From contig NZ_VLLA01000002.1 in NCBI RefSeq assembly GCF_007830635.1, positions 248,001 to 312,000 on the forward strand: a stretch of 64,000 bases of DNA. Direction: 5' to 3'. Both the position numbers and the translations under genes were made by a program. Numbering within the stretch: the stretch's first letter is position 1; each line of letters starts with the position of its first letter. This document shows positions 44,854 to 53,473 of this stretch, one piece after another. This DNA comes from Bradyrhizobium huanghuaihaiense (GTDB taxonomy: Bacteria > Pseudomonadota > Alphaproteobacteria > Rhizobiales > Xanthobacteraceae). The notes under the pieces were generated by a model, which saw nothing but the letters and a program-made list of their open reading frames with translations, had not been told where the DNA came from and did not search any database.

Positions 44854-44867
44854 TTGATTTGCGTCAA
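44854..44867. promoter_or_regulatory. FixK/FNR-type binding site
   Basis: TTGATTTGCGTCAA is a full TTGA-N6-TCAA box, the consensus recognised by FNR/FixK2-class regulators that respond to low oxygen in rhizobia. It sits 17 bases after the Rieske-FAD stop and 98 bases before the HdeD start. If it acts at the usual -40 position, transcription would begin near 44901. Confidence 0.55.
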
Positions 44868-44965
44868 TGTTGCTGCCGGTACGGGTGCTCTGCTGGCTGT
44901 CGCCCCGGCACGGTGCGTGCTATTCTGGCGCGTGCCCCCGGGCTAGGCAAGCAGGAGTGGCCGTC

Positions 44966-45541
44966 ATGACCAGTGCTTCGGACACGTCTCATCACCCAAG
45001 TCTCGGCTCCGGCATCACGGCGCTGCATGCCAAATGGGGCTGGATCGTCGCGCTCGGCGTCGTCTATCTCATCGCCGGCTTTGTCGCGCTCGGCAGCATG
45101 GTGATGGCGACGGTGGCGAGCGTCATCGTGGTCGGCGCCATGATGATCGTCGCGGGCGTCACCGAGATCATCGGCGCGTTCCAGATGAAGAGCTGGGGCA
45201 AGTTCCTGATCTGGGCCTTGCTCGGCGTGCTCTACGTGATCGCGGGCTTCCTGACCTTCGAGAATCCGCTGTTCGCGGCCGTCCTGCTGACGCTGTTTCT
45301 CGGCGTCTCGCTGATCGCCTCGGGCGCCGTCAGGCTGTTTCTCGCCTTCAGCATGAAGCGCGAGAGTCCGTGGATCTGGGTGGCGCTGTCGGCCGTCATC
45401 ACGCTGCTGCTTGGCCTGCTGATCGTGGCGCGCTGGCCGGTGAACAGCGTCTATATCCTCGGCCTGTTCCTCGGCATCGATCTGATCATGGCCGGTGCCG
45501 GCTGGATCGGCCTCGGCTTCAGTCTGAAGCGGCGCGGCTGA
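44966..45541 (+). CDS. HdeD-family membrane protein
   Basis: This 191-residue protein has six hydrophobic helices in pairs (WIVALGVVYLIAGFVALGSM, VASVIVVGAMMIVAGVTEIIG, ... YILGLFLGIDLIMAGAGWIG). It is of the DUF308/HdeD type, named for acid-resistance HdeD but of unproven mechanism. Start: ATG 44966 with AGGAG upstream. The upstream FixK-like box suggests micro-oxic induction. Confidence 0.82.
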   Translation: MTSASDTSHHPSLGSGITALHAKWGWIVALGVVYLIAGFVALGSMVMATVASVIVVGAMMIVAGVTEIIGAFQMKSWGKFLIWALLGVLYVIAGFLTFENPLFAAVLLTLFLGVSLIASGAVRLFLAFSMKRESPWIWVALSAVITLLLGLLIVARWPVNSVYILGLFLGIDLIMAGAGWIGLGFSLKRRG

Positions 45542-45559
45542 AACCTCCGGCGAAATGCG

Positions 45560-45650
45560 CGGTGCTGAAGCGCGATCAGATTCGGATGGATCGTCGTCGC
45601 GCTTCAGGTTGATGCTTGCGCATGACCTTTCCGGATCATGCTTTAGCGGA
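45560..45650. repeat. Inverted repeat / dispersed element after the HdeD gene
   Basis: CTGAAGCGCGA at 45565-45575 and TCGCGCTTCAG at 45597-45607 form a perfect 11-bp stem with a 21-base loop. The following TGATGCTTGCGCATGACC and TTTCCGGATCATGCTT resemble a dispersed repeat that I recall from Bradyrhizobium genomes. It may terminate the HdeD and M81 transcripts, which converge here. Confidence 0.5.
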
Positions 45651-47168
45651 TCAATCCAGAGGCATCTCGTCGAGCGGCCAGATCGGGCGGCGAACCCTGC
45701 GATAGGTGAGGGTCGTGTAGTCATTCGTGGCAAGGCCGCCGCTGTCGGCCAGGATCACCTCCTTGGCCATCGGCCCGAAAGCGGCGCGGAAGTGGTGGGC
45801 GGACTTGACCGCGACGACCCGAAACTGCGCCGGCTCCGCGCCGAGAATTCGGAACATTTCCTGATCATAGGTTTGCAGCGTGTTGGTCGACAGGGCGATC
45901 GAGATGCCGTTCACCTCGAGCAGGGCGGAGGGGCCGAGCGTCATGGGCTGCCCGGCATTCATCGGTCCCTCGCAGACGAAGGCACCGCCCGACAGCGCGG
46001 CGACGCGTCCGGCCAGCGTGAGTGGCGGCCCGTAGCTCGCGGGATCGCGCTTGGCGCCGACAACGACGTCGAGGCTGGCCCCGAGACCTGCGGCATGACA
46101 GCGGGCGGCGGCTTCGGGATCGCCGAGGACGCCGAGGAGCACGCCTTTGACGTTCGCCTTCAGCAGCGCCTCCAACAGCCGGACGCCGTCGCCATAGGCG
46201 CCTGAACCGGGGTTGTCGCTGTAGTCGGAAATGACAAGGGGACGGGTATCGGCGACATCGGCTGCGGTCTCCACGGCAAGCCTGGTCGCGGTCGGCAAAT
46301 CATAAACGGCGACAGTGACCTCGGCGCGGCGACGATAGATCTCGTCATAGAGCGTGGCCGCAGCCTGCCGCGCCGCCGTCTCGGCGGCGTTATGCGAGGC
46401 ATCGTAGGTCACCTGCACGCTGGGGCCGACCTCGGCAATGTCCGAGCGGCTGAAACCCGCGCAGACATCGACCGACAACAGGCCGGGCGTTTGTGCCTCC
46501 ATGCCTGCTGCGCGCGCCAGGAGATCGCTCATCACGCCGCCCTGGGTTCGTCCGTGATTGCATCCGTCGAGCAGCGGTCCTTGCAGGTGGACGACCTTCG
46601 GGCGGATCTTGCCGTCCATCGCCGATTGCAGCAGATCGGCCGCGCGGAGTGCCGTCTCGTATTGGTCGATATGCGGATAGGTCCGGTAGGGCAGCATGAT
46701 GTTGGCCAGCCGGCCCATGCGTTCGGTGACGTTGGCATGAAGGTCGAGCGTCACCGCGATCGGGATCGTCTCGCCGAGCCGCTTGCGTAATCCTTCCAGC
46801 AGCGCACCCTCGGCATCCTCGTCGGTCTCGGTCACCATCGCGCCGTGCAATGCGAGGATGACGCCGTCGAGCGGGCCCGCCTCGCAGGCCTCGTAGACCA
46901 GGCGTTGCAGTTCGGCCCAGCAGTCGGCCGTCACCTTGCCGGACGGCGTGGCCGAAGCTGCAATCGGCTGCACCAAGGTCCAGCCGTAGCGTTTGGCCGC
47001 AGCCAGATGCCCGGCGATCTCCATCTTGGTGGCGCCGAGCGCGGGGGCGATCTCGGCTCCCAGGAGAAACAGCCGCTTGCGATAATCATCGAGCGTGGTC
47101 GGAACGATCGAGAACGTGTTGGTCTCGTGGGCGATCTGCGCGGAGAGCACACGTCGCGTCTGGCTCAT
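45651..47168 (-). CDS. M81 family metallopeptidase (MlrC-like)
   Basis: This 505-residue protein matches the MlrC/M81 family. It has an N-terminal domain with ARQIAHETNTFS-type motif (here SAQIAHETNTFS), GVILALHGAMVTE, TLDLHANVTERM and YRTYPHIDQYETA. These carry Asp/His residues that probably bind zinc. A C-terminal MlrC domain contains VISDYSDNPGSGAYGDG and LSTNTLQTYDQEMF. MlrC hydrolyses linearised microcystin in Sphingopyxis; most relatives have other, unknown peptide or amide substrates. It is divergent from a solute-binding protein gene, which may supply its substrate. Confidence 0.87.
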   Translation of the reverse strand: MSQTRRVLSAQIAHETNTFSIVPTTLDDYRKRLFLLGAEIAPALGATKMEIAGHLAAAKRYGWTLVQPIAASATPSGKVTADCWAELQRLVYEACEAGPLDGVILALHGAMVTETDEDAEGALLEGLRKRLGETIPIAVTLDLHANVTERMGRLANIMLPYRTYPHIDQYETALRAADLLQSAMDGKIRPKVVHLQGPLLDGCNHGRTQGGVMSDLLARAAGMEAQTPGLLSVDVCAGFSRSDIAEVGPSVQVTYDASHNAAETAARQAAATLYDEIYRRRAEVTVAVYDLPTATRLAVETAADVADTRPLVISDYSDNPGSGAYGDGVRLLEALLKANVKGVLLGVLGDPEAAARCHAAGLGASLDVVVGAKRDPASYGPPLTLAGRVAALSGGAFVCEGPMNAGQPMTLGPSALLEVNGISIALSTNTLQTYDQEMFRILGAEPAQFRVVAVKSAHHFRAAFGPMAKEVILADSGGLATNDYTTLTYRRVRRPIWPLDEMPLD

Positions 47169-47366
47169 GGGGGCTCCTTGTTGTTCATGGAAGCCGCGCC
47201 CGATCTCGCGTCCTCACAGGGCATTTCGCTAGCATCGAATCGGGCTGCGTCACCAGCAGCTTGACGCAAGACCGTCATGCAGAACTCCGCTGATCTGGCG
47301 CGCTGACAGAAAGCAGCGCGCTGCGCGGCCGGTCCGCTACGTGGCGATAATCATCGGGGAGACACC

Positions 47367-48578
47367 ATGAGAGCCGCTTTGGCCCTGGCCGCAGCTTTGG
47401 CTGCCGCCTGCCTGTCCACGCCTGCTTCCGCACAAAAATCCTACGGTCCCGGCGTCAGCGACACCGAGATCAAGATCGGCAACACCATGCCCTATAGCGG
47501 GCCGGCCTCGCCGCTCAGCATCACCGGAAAGGTGATCGCGGCCTATTTCGACGAGGTCAACGAGAAGGGCGGCGTCAATGGCCGCAAGCTCAATCTGATC
47601 TCGCTGGATGATGCCTTCTCGCCGCCCAAGACCATGGAGGCCGCGCGGCGCCTCGTCGAGGGCGACGGTGTCGCCTTCATCTTCGCCACCATGGGCACTG
47701 CGCCGAGCTCGGCGATCGCAAAATATCTCAACAGCAACAAGGTACCCCAGCTCTTCCTGATCAGCTCGGCCTCGAAGTGGAACGATCCCGCCAACATGCC
47801 CTGGTCGATGGCGCTGCCCTGGGCGCCGAACTACACCAGCGAGGCCGCGATCGACGTCGCCTATGCCCGCGCCAAGAACCCGAATGCGCGCTTTGCGGTG
47901 CTCTATCAGAACGACGACGCCGGCAAGGAATATCTGCGCGGCGTCAGGGAGGCGCTCGGCGCCGACGCCGACAAGGCGATCGCAATGGCCTCCAGTTTCG
48001 AGGTTGCCGATCCCACCGTCGATTCCCAGGTCCTGACGCTCGCCAACACCAAGGCCGACGTCTTCATGATCTACTCCGTGACGCCGCGCGCCTGCGCGCA
48101 GGCAATCCGCAAGGCGCACGAGGTCGGCTGGCAGCCGACGCGCTTCCTCGCCTCGGGCTGCGCCAACAAGGCGACCGTAATGGCGCCGGCCGGCCTCGAT
48201 GCCGGCAAGGGCGTGCTGTCGCTCGGCGCCCTCAAGCCGTTCGTCGAGACGCCCAAGGACGACCCGGCGATGACGGCCTATATCGACTTCATGAAGAAGC
48301 GCCTGCCCAACGCCGACATCAACAACGTCGCCGGGCTCTACGGCTACACCGTCGCCGAGGCCCTGGTGGTGCTGCTGAAGCAGTGCAAGGACAATCTGAC
48401 GCGCGAGAACATCATGGCGCAGGCGGCCAACCTGAAGAACGTGCCGCTGTCGCTTCTGATGCCCGGCATCACCCTCAACACCACGCCGCAGGATTTCCGC
48501 CCGATCAAGGACGGCTACATGCTGCAGTTCGACGGCAATGACTGGGTCGTGGCGAGCGAGCTGTTGCGCGGGACGTGA
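47367..48578 (+). CDS. ABC transporter substrate-binding protein (branched-chain amino acid type)
   Basis: This 403-residue periplasmic binding protein has a cleavable signal peptide (MRAALALAAALAAACLSTPA then SAQ) and a type I LivJ-like fold: SDTEIKIGNTMPYSGPAS, FDEVNEKGGVNGRKLNLIS and FAVLYQNDDAGKEYLRGV. It captures a solute for an ABC importer, but no permease or ATPase gene is nearby, so it either shares a transporter or is an orphan. Start: ATG 47367 after GGGGAGACACC. It is divergent from the M81 peptidase and followed by an acyl-CoA dehydrogenase. The ligand is unknown; aromatic acids are also common for this type. Confidence 0.88.
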   Translation: MRAALALAAALAAACLSTPASAQKSYGPGVSDTEIKIGNTMPYSGPASPLSITGKVIAAYFDEVNEKGGVNGRKLNLISLDDAFSPPKTMEAARRLVEGDGVAFIFATMGTAPSSAIAKYLNSNKVPQLFLISSASKWNDPANMPWSMALPWAPNYTSEAAIDVAYARAKNPNARFAVLYQNDDAGKEYLRGVREALGADADKAIAMASSFEVADPTVDSQVLTLANTKADVFMIYSVTPRACAQAIRKAHEVGWQPTRFLASGCANKATVMAPAGLDAGKGVLSLGALKPFVETPKDDPAMTAYIDFMKKRLPNADINNVAGLYGYTVAEALVVLLKQCKDNLTRENIMAQAANLKNVPLSLLMPGITLNTTPQDFRPIKDGYMLQFDGNDWVVASELLRGT

Positions 48579-48607
48579 GGCGGCGCTCTCTCCGCGAACT
48601 CGGAATC

Positions 48608-48733
48608 GTAGGGTGGGCAAAGGCGCACTTGCGCCGTGCCCACCACCTATCAATGATTATCGAGAGAAAGCGTGGGCACGCTTCCGCCTTCGCTCTTCGA
48701 GCTACGGCGGACAAGTCGCTTTGCCCACCCTAC
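48608..48733. repeat. Palindromic intergenic repeat (GTAGGGTGGGCAAAG family)
   Basis: Arms GTAGGGTGGGCAAAGGCGC and TCGCTTTGCCCACCCTAC, inner CGTGCCCACCA and GCGTGGGCACG. The loop is longer than in the copies at 4025 and 34105. It ends 37 bases before the next gene. Confidence 0.75.
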
Positions 48734-48770
48734 GGGACTGACGCGCGCGTCGGCGCGCGGGAGGATTAAG

Positions 48771-49979
48771 ATGGACTTTCAACACTCTCCCCGTTCGCTG
48801 GAGCTGCAGGAGCGCGTGCGCCAGTTCATGCGAGCGCATGTCGAGCCGGTCGAGGAGCTCTATTACGAGCAGGTGAAGCCGGAGGCCGCGCGCTACAGGA
48901 CGCCGCAAATTCTCCAGGACCTGAAGCGGCTCGCGCGGGAGCAGGGGCTCTGGAACCTGTTTCTCTCCGGCGAGCACGGCCCGGGTCTCTCCAATCTCGA
49001 ATACGCGCCGGTGAAGGAGATCATGGGCCGCATCCTCTGGGCGCCCGAGGTCTTCAACTGCTCGGCGCCCGATGTCGGCAACATGGAGGTGCTCGCCAAC
49101 TACGGCACGAAGGCGCAGCAGGAACGCTGGCTGACGCCGCTGCTGGAGGGGCGCATCCGCTCCGGCTTCTCGATGACGGAGCCGCAGGTCGCCTCCAGCG
49201 ATGCCACCAACATCCAGTGCGAGATCAAACGCGACGGCGGCGATTACGTCATCAACGGCCGCAAATGGTTCACGTCAGGCGCGATGAACGAGGATTGCGA
49301 GATCCTGATCGTGATGGGCAAGACAGCGCCCGACCATCCTGACCGCCATCGCCAGCAATCCATGATCCTGGTGCCGAAGGCGACGCCGGGCGTGCGCATC
49401 GTCCGCGACATGCTCACTTACGGCTACGACGACGCCCCGGTCGGTCATCCCGAGATCGTCTACGACAACGTCCGTGTGCCCGCGGAGAACATCCTGCTCG
49501 GCGAAGGCCGCGGCTTCGAGATCGCGCAAGGCCGGCTCGGCCCCGGCCGCATCCACCATTGCATGCGCCTGATCGGCTGCGCCCAGCGCGCGCTGGAATT
49601 GATGTGCCGGCGATCGGTCTCCCGCGTCGCGTTCGGCAAGCCGCTCGCAGACCAGGGCTCGGTGCGCGAGGACATCGCGAATTCCTTCTGCGAGATCGCG
49701 CAGGCGCGGCTGCTCACGCTGCAAGCCGCCGACAAGATGGACGGCGAAGGCAACAAGGCCGCGCGCGATCTGATCGCGGCGGCCAAGATCGTGGTCCCCA
49801 GCATGGCCGCCCGCGTCATCGACCGCGCCATCCAGATCCACGGCGCCGCCGGCGTCTCGCAGGACACGTTCCTCGCGCGTGCTTACGTCTACGCCCGCTT
49901 CATCCGCATCGGCGACGGGCCGGACCAGGTGCATCTGGCGGCGTTGGGCAAGCAGCTGATCAGGCGCGGCGGAGTGTGA
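48771..49979 (+). CDS. Acyl-CoA dehydrogenase family protein, ACAD11/LvaC-like
   Basis: This 402-residue flavoprotein has [51 protein letters not shown] and [13 protein letters not shown]. The C-terminal segment [17 protein letters not shown] has aspartates where ordinary acyl-CoA dehydrogenases have the glutamate-bearing EGT motif. This version is typical of ACAD10/11 and of LvaC in P. putida, proteins tied to kinase-activated 4-hydroxyacyl-CoA. The LvaA/B-like pair at 182-1549 makes such a role plausible even though it is 47 kb away. Start: ATG 48771 with GGGAGG. Confidence 0.85.
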   Translation: MDFQHSPRSLELQERVRQFMRAHVEPVEELYYEQVKPEAARYRTPQILQDLKRLAREQGLWNLFLSGEHGPGLSNLEYAPVKEIMGRILWAPEVFNCSAPDVGNMEVLANYGTKAQQERWLTPLLEGRIRSGFSMTEPQVASSDATNIQCEIKRDGGDYVINGRKWFTSGAMNEDCEILIVMGKTAPDHPDRHRQQSMILVPKATPGVRIVRDMLTYGYDDAPVGHPEIVYDNVRVPAENILLGEGRGFEIAQGRLGPGRIHHCMRLIGCAQRALELMCRRSVSRVAFGKPLADQGSVREDIANSFCEIAQARLLTLQAADKMDGEGNKAARDLIAAAKIVVPSMAARVIDRAIQIHGAAGVSQDTFLARAYVYARFIRIGDGPDQVHLAALGKQLIRRGGV

Positions 49980-50013
49980 CCCCCTCAGCGGAAATTAACG
50001 TTGTGCGGTCAAG

Positions 50014-50424
50014 ATGCCCGACATGCACTCCGAACGGCTTCGTCAGCTGCCCTATCTGGTCCACACCAACAGAGAACTCGGCCTGATGCTGAGGGGTGCG
50101 AAGCCTCTCGCATATTTCATGGATATCGTTGGTCGTGAGCCGGACGTCTGTATTCGGTATTGGCGCATGTTCGACAGGCACGTTGCCGTAGGTCGCCTGA
50201 TGAGACGCGAGGTGATTGAACCATGTCCGGACCTGCCGCAGCTCGAATATCGGATGCTGTTCTACACCTTGCCGGGCCACGAGTGGCGGGTTGATGCCAT
50301 GCTCGCGCTCCTGAAGGAATCCGGCGCCTGGTCCGACGATCGCGAACGGCGCTTTGGCGAATTGCTCGGCTACGAGGGCTGGCAGATCGACTACTGGCTG
50401 ACCTATCGTCGCTCGCATGCTTAA
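50014..50424 (+). CDS. Hypothetical protein
   Basis: This 136-residue soluble protein has no signal peptide or membrane segment. It is rich in charged and aromatic residues (YRMLFYTLPGHEWRVDAM, EGWQIDYWLTYRR) and is largely helical. I do not recognise a family. It follows the acyl-CoA dehydrogenase by 34 bases, but codon choice and lower GC suit the more AT-rich block that begins here. Start: ATG 50014 or 50023; no strong ribosome site. Confidence 0.6.
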   Translation: MPDMHSERLRQLPYLVHTNRELGLMLRGAKPLAYFMDIVGREPDVCIRYWRMFDRHVAVGRLMRREVIEPCPDLPQLEYRMLFYTLPGHEWRVDAMLALLKESGAWSDDRERRFGELLGYEGWQIDYWLTYRRSHA

Positions 50425-50612
50425 GCGGTAGCTGACTGCCGCTCATTCACGGCCTCGGCGCGCAGCCGGTCGCCGGGGGCCTGGCTAATTTTTCATCGCG
50501 ATGGCCGTTCCGAGTGTTTCGGAGAGTTACCACTTTTGAGAGGGCTTGCCGCGCCGGGTCCATTCGGCGAAACTGTTCGTATTTCAAGTAGTTGTTTTAC
50601 AGGGGGCCTTTC

Positions 50613-50762
50613 ATGCCCGAGACATTGGAAAGCCTGTTGTGGTGTGCCGCGCTGGCGACGTGGCTGATGCTTCTCTTCAGGATCATGGCTGAGTACTTGA
50701 AGCCGCTCTCGAAACGCTTCGGCCATCTGCTCGAACTTGCTTTCAGGCCGAGAGCGAAGTGA
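50613..50762 (+). CDS. Possible small membrane protein
   Basis: This 49-codon open frame begins MPETLESLLWCAALATWLML, has one hydrophobic segment (about residues 7-25), and ends in a basic tail (AFRPRAK). The ATG has AGGGGGC 7 bases upstream, a fair ribosome site. It sits alone between the hypothetical gene and doxX. Without homologues it could be chance. Confidence 0.4.
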   Translation: MPETLESLLWCAALATWLMLLFRIMAEYLKPLSKRFGHLLELAFRPRAK

Positions 50763-50912
50763 TGCGGTAACGGCCTTCCTTCAAGGCCGCATCGTGTAGC
50801 CCCCGCGCATTCGCAGCTCCGCGAGTGGCGAAGACGTTTGCGCCGCGATTGCCGGCAGGTTCGGTAGGTTGTCGGCTGCACACCGCGGAAGAGGCTGAAA
50901 CGATTGACGCTG

Positions 50913-51368
50913 CTAGCCTGTCAGCCTCCGGTCGAGTGAGAACCGGCCCGCCCCGGTGACAAACATCAACAGAGCGCCGCCCATGATCGTGATGTTCTTC
51001 AGGAAATGATTGTACTGCCCGATCTGCTGCGCTCCGGCGGGATATTCCCAGTAACGATGTCCGATTGCAGTCGCCGAGAGTACGAACAAGAACATCACGA
51101 CTGCGCAGTAGCGCGTGCCAATGCCGAGGATCAGACAAGCCGACATTACAATTTCCAGCGCGACGGTGAAGGTCGTGAACAGCACGGGTGCGGGAACGCT
51201 CAGCGACCGAAAATAGCCGACTGAGCCGCTGAAGTTGGTCAATGCGCCGTACGCGCTGCCGACGAAGACCCAGGCAAGCAGGATGCGGCCGACCAGGATC
51301 AGCAGGTTGGCATTGCCGGTGGCGATCTTGTCGATCGCAGATGTGGACCAGGGAGAGCGCAATAACAT
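50913..51368 (-). CDS. DoxX family membrane protein
   Basis: This 151-residue protein has four membrane helices (LLILVGRILLAWVFVGSAYG; VLFTTFTVALEIVMSACLILG; VVMFLFVLSATAIGHRYW; NITIMGGALLMFVTGAG). The GRILLAWVF start, GHRYW and FLKNITIMGGAL segments are DoxX hallmarks. Family members are inner-membrane proteins linked to redox or thiol stress; the function here is unknown. It is encoded alone on the minus strand. Confidence 0.85.
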   Translation of the reverse strand: MLLRSPWSTSAIDKIATGNANLLILVGRILLAWVFVGSAYGALTNFSGSVGYFRSLSVPAPVLFTTFTVALEIVMSACLILGIGTRYCAVVMFLFVLSATAIGHRYWEYPAGAQQIGQYNHFLKNITIMGGALLMFVTGAGRFSLDRRLTG

Positions 51369-51772
51369 GGTGGCTGCCTTATCGCTGAGGACGGCACCTG
51401 AATATCGATGATCCTATCACGATCGGCGAACTGCATGAAGGGCGCCTTGCGTGGTGCATGATGCGCTGCAAGCGCCCCCCTTTTGCTCATGCTTGTGTGT
51501 GCGCGAGCCGCCGACAACTTCGCAAGGCCGCGTCCGCGTCGTGACCCCTCCGGCGAGGCGACCATCCGCATTCCTCGGAGCGAAGCGACGGGAACTCCCG
51601 CGTTTTGGCCATGAAGCAATATTGTTTCAGAATATTGTAGGACAATAGTAACGACTACTGATTGAGAGTAGCGCATCCTGCACCTTACGGGTCTTCGCAA
51701 GTAGAACGAGAGCAGGCCGCTTCCGCGCGACGAGAGGGCTTCGCCGGCGTCGGAGGAGGCAGTCCCTGGACT
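51369..51772. other. Intergenic region between doxX and the polytopic membrane protein
   Basis: This 404-base gap is more AT-rich than the genes around. It contains the divergent promoter region of doxX (51369-51430) and a cluster of TATTGT-type repeats at 51618-51647. Short open frames here have no ribosome site and are not called. Confidence 0.45.
51618..51647. promoter_or_regulatory. Clustered TATTGT/ACAATA repeats, possible operator
   Basis: CAATATTG (self-complementary) at 51618-51625 is followed by TATTGTAGGACAATA at 51633-51647, a 6-bp inverted repeat with 3-base spacer. The same ATATTGT word appears twice, 12 bases apart. It lies 126 bases upstream of the membrane-protein start. Confidence 0.4.
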
Positions 51773-53293
51773 ATGCCTGGAAGCAGCTACGGCATGAATC
51801 AGCGTTGGATCATCGTGGCCGCGATCCTCCTGACGGCCCTGCTTGTTCAAATACCCGCCGTTCTCAACCCGGACTTGAGCTGCCTGCTTTCTGAAGGAGA
51901 GCAAATTCTCGATGGCCGGAAGTTGGGAGGCGACCTCTTCGAACTGAATCCGCCGCTATCGATCTACCTGTACATGCCGGCGGTGCAGCTTGCGCGATTG
52001 ACCGGCATCGCGCCCGAGATCATCGTGATCGTCCTCGTGATGATCGAGATCATCGGCTCGCTTGTCGTGATCGATCGCGCCGCTGCGGCGGCAAAGCTGG
52101 GTGCTGAGGAGCGAAGTATTTGGACGTGCCTGCTCGCGTTCTTGTTCGTAGTCCTTCCGAGCGCCGTATTCGGGCAACGTGAACACATAGCCGTCATTGC
52201 ACTGACTCCCCTTGTCGCCATCACCGCCATTCGCTGGCGTCGGCTTTCCCCCGGATCGGTCGCGATCCTGGCAGGACTGGGTGCCGGGCTCGCCATCAGC
52301 ATCAAGCCCCAGCTTGCTCTCGTGGCAGGGCTTCCGATCATCCTTGGCGCCATCCACCAACGTTCTCTCAGGCCGTTGTTCACCCCTGAAGCGTGCGCAG
52401 CCGCTGCTGTTGTCATCGGTTACGGGGCGGTGCTCGTTGTCATTTTTCCCGACTATCTGTTGACCCATGCCCCGATGGTCGCTGCCGCCTATCTGCCAAT
52501 GAGGCGGGATTTAGCGGGCCTGCTTCCTTTCCCGATCGTCGTGATAACTGCCTCTATTTTGTTTCTGCGCCAGGTGGCTCCGCAAGGCCTCAGAATGGGA
52601 GGCGATGCAATCCCGTGGCTGGCAGCAGCCGTTGGCGGTGCCGCGAGTTTCGTTCTTCAGGGCAAGGGCTGGACCTACACGCTGTACGCGCTTTGCGTTT
52701 TCGCGATTGCCGCACCGTTGCTGCATGTTCGCACCAGGACGTTGCCGGCCTCGGTCAGGATCGGCGGCTTCGCTGGCGTTGTGCTCATCGGATTCTGCTT
52801 GTCCTTGTCGGTCCGTGAGTTTCCGTCGCTGGAGCGGCACGTTCAGGCGCTTGCAAAACATCCGAGGCTGCTCACGATCACCGATCACATCGCGCTGGGG
52901 CATCCGCTCGTTCGCCAGATCGACGGGACGTGGGTGGGTAGTTCGTGTGCCCAGTTGCTGACGGCCGGCGCAATTTTGGCCCAGAACGGCTCACAGCCGA
53001 CCCAGGGAGAGCGGGCAAAACTCGACGGCATCATCCATTTCGAGCGGCGGCAGTTGCTGGCAGACCTGCGAAACGGTCGCCCGGACATGATTCTCGTGGA
53101 TACCTATCTGCAGAGTTCGGTCCCGTTCGATTGGCTGGCTTGGGCCAATGCAGATCCCGAGCTCGAAATCGAGTTGCGTCGCTATCGTGAGGTCGAGGGC
53201 GTCGGCCGCGTTCGAATATTCGTCGACCAATCGAGAGCGGAGCGACAATCCACCCTTGCTCGACGCCTCGAGGGCGAGGAAGGTGCGCAGTAA
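51773..53293 (+). CDS. Polytopic membrane protein, glycosyltransferase-C-like
   Basis: This roughly 506-residue protein has about ten membrane helices in the first 370 residues, starting WIIVAAILLTALLVQIPAVL, then a soluble C-terminal domain of about 130 residues. The acidic pattern after helix 1 (LSEGEQILDG, LFELNPPLSIYLY) recalls GT-C glycosyltransferases of the ArnT/GT87 style that use lipid-linked sugars, but no signature is decisive. Start: ATG 51773 is chosen for GGAGGAGG at about 51751; ATG 51794 is equally possible. Codon use is less GC-rich than in neighbours, hinting at a different origin. Confidence 0.6.
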   Translation: MPGSSYGMNQRWIIVAAILLTALLVQIPAVLNPDLSCLLSEGEQILDGRKLGGDLFELNPPLSIYLYMPAVQLARLTGIAPEIIVIVLVMIEIIGSLVVIDRAAAAAKLGAEERSIWTCLLAFLFVVLPSAVFGQREHIAVIALTPLVAITAIRWRRLSPGSVAILAGLGAGLAISIKPQLALVAGLPIILGAIHQRSLRPLFTPEACAAAAVVIGYGAVLVVIFPDYLLTHAPMVAAAYLPMRRDLAGLLPFPIVVITASILFLRQVAPQGLRMGGDAIPWLAAAVGGAASFVLQGKGWTYTLYALCVFAIAAPLLHVRTRTLPASVRIGGFAGVVLIGFCLSLSVREFPSLERHVQALAKHPRLLTITDHIALGHPLVRQIDGTWVGSSCAQLLTAGAILAQNGSQPTQGERAKLDGIIHFERRQLLADLRNGRPDMILVDTYLQSSVPFDWLAWANADPELEIELRRYREVEGVGRVRIFVDQSRAERQSTLARRLEGEEGAQ

Positions 53294-53299
53294 CGCCTC

Positions 53300-53345
53300 A
53301 TCGCCATGATGACATCATGCCGGTGTTTTGCCCGACGAGTCAAAT
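53300..53345. repeat. Short inverted repeat and dispersed motif after the membrane-protein gene
   Basis: ATGATGACATCAT at 53306-53318 is a 13-bp palindrome, followed by CGGTGTTTTGCCCGACGAG and TCAAAT. I recall this combination as a recurrent intergenic motif in Bradyrhizobium. It starts 7 bases after a stop codon, so a terminator role is possible. Confidence 0.35.
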
Positions 53346-53473
53346 CGAATTCGTAAAATCAGCAGCTGCCGGGCCGGCGGCCAAGCCATTGATAAGGCTG
53401 CTGCCGGCTACTGTGCATGGGGTTGTTTTCGCACTTTTTGTCTGCGCGGCGAATAGCCGATCTTTCGCGCGCC

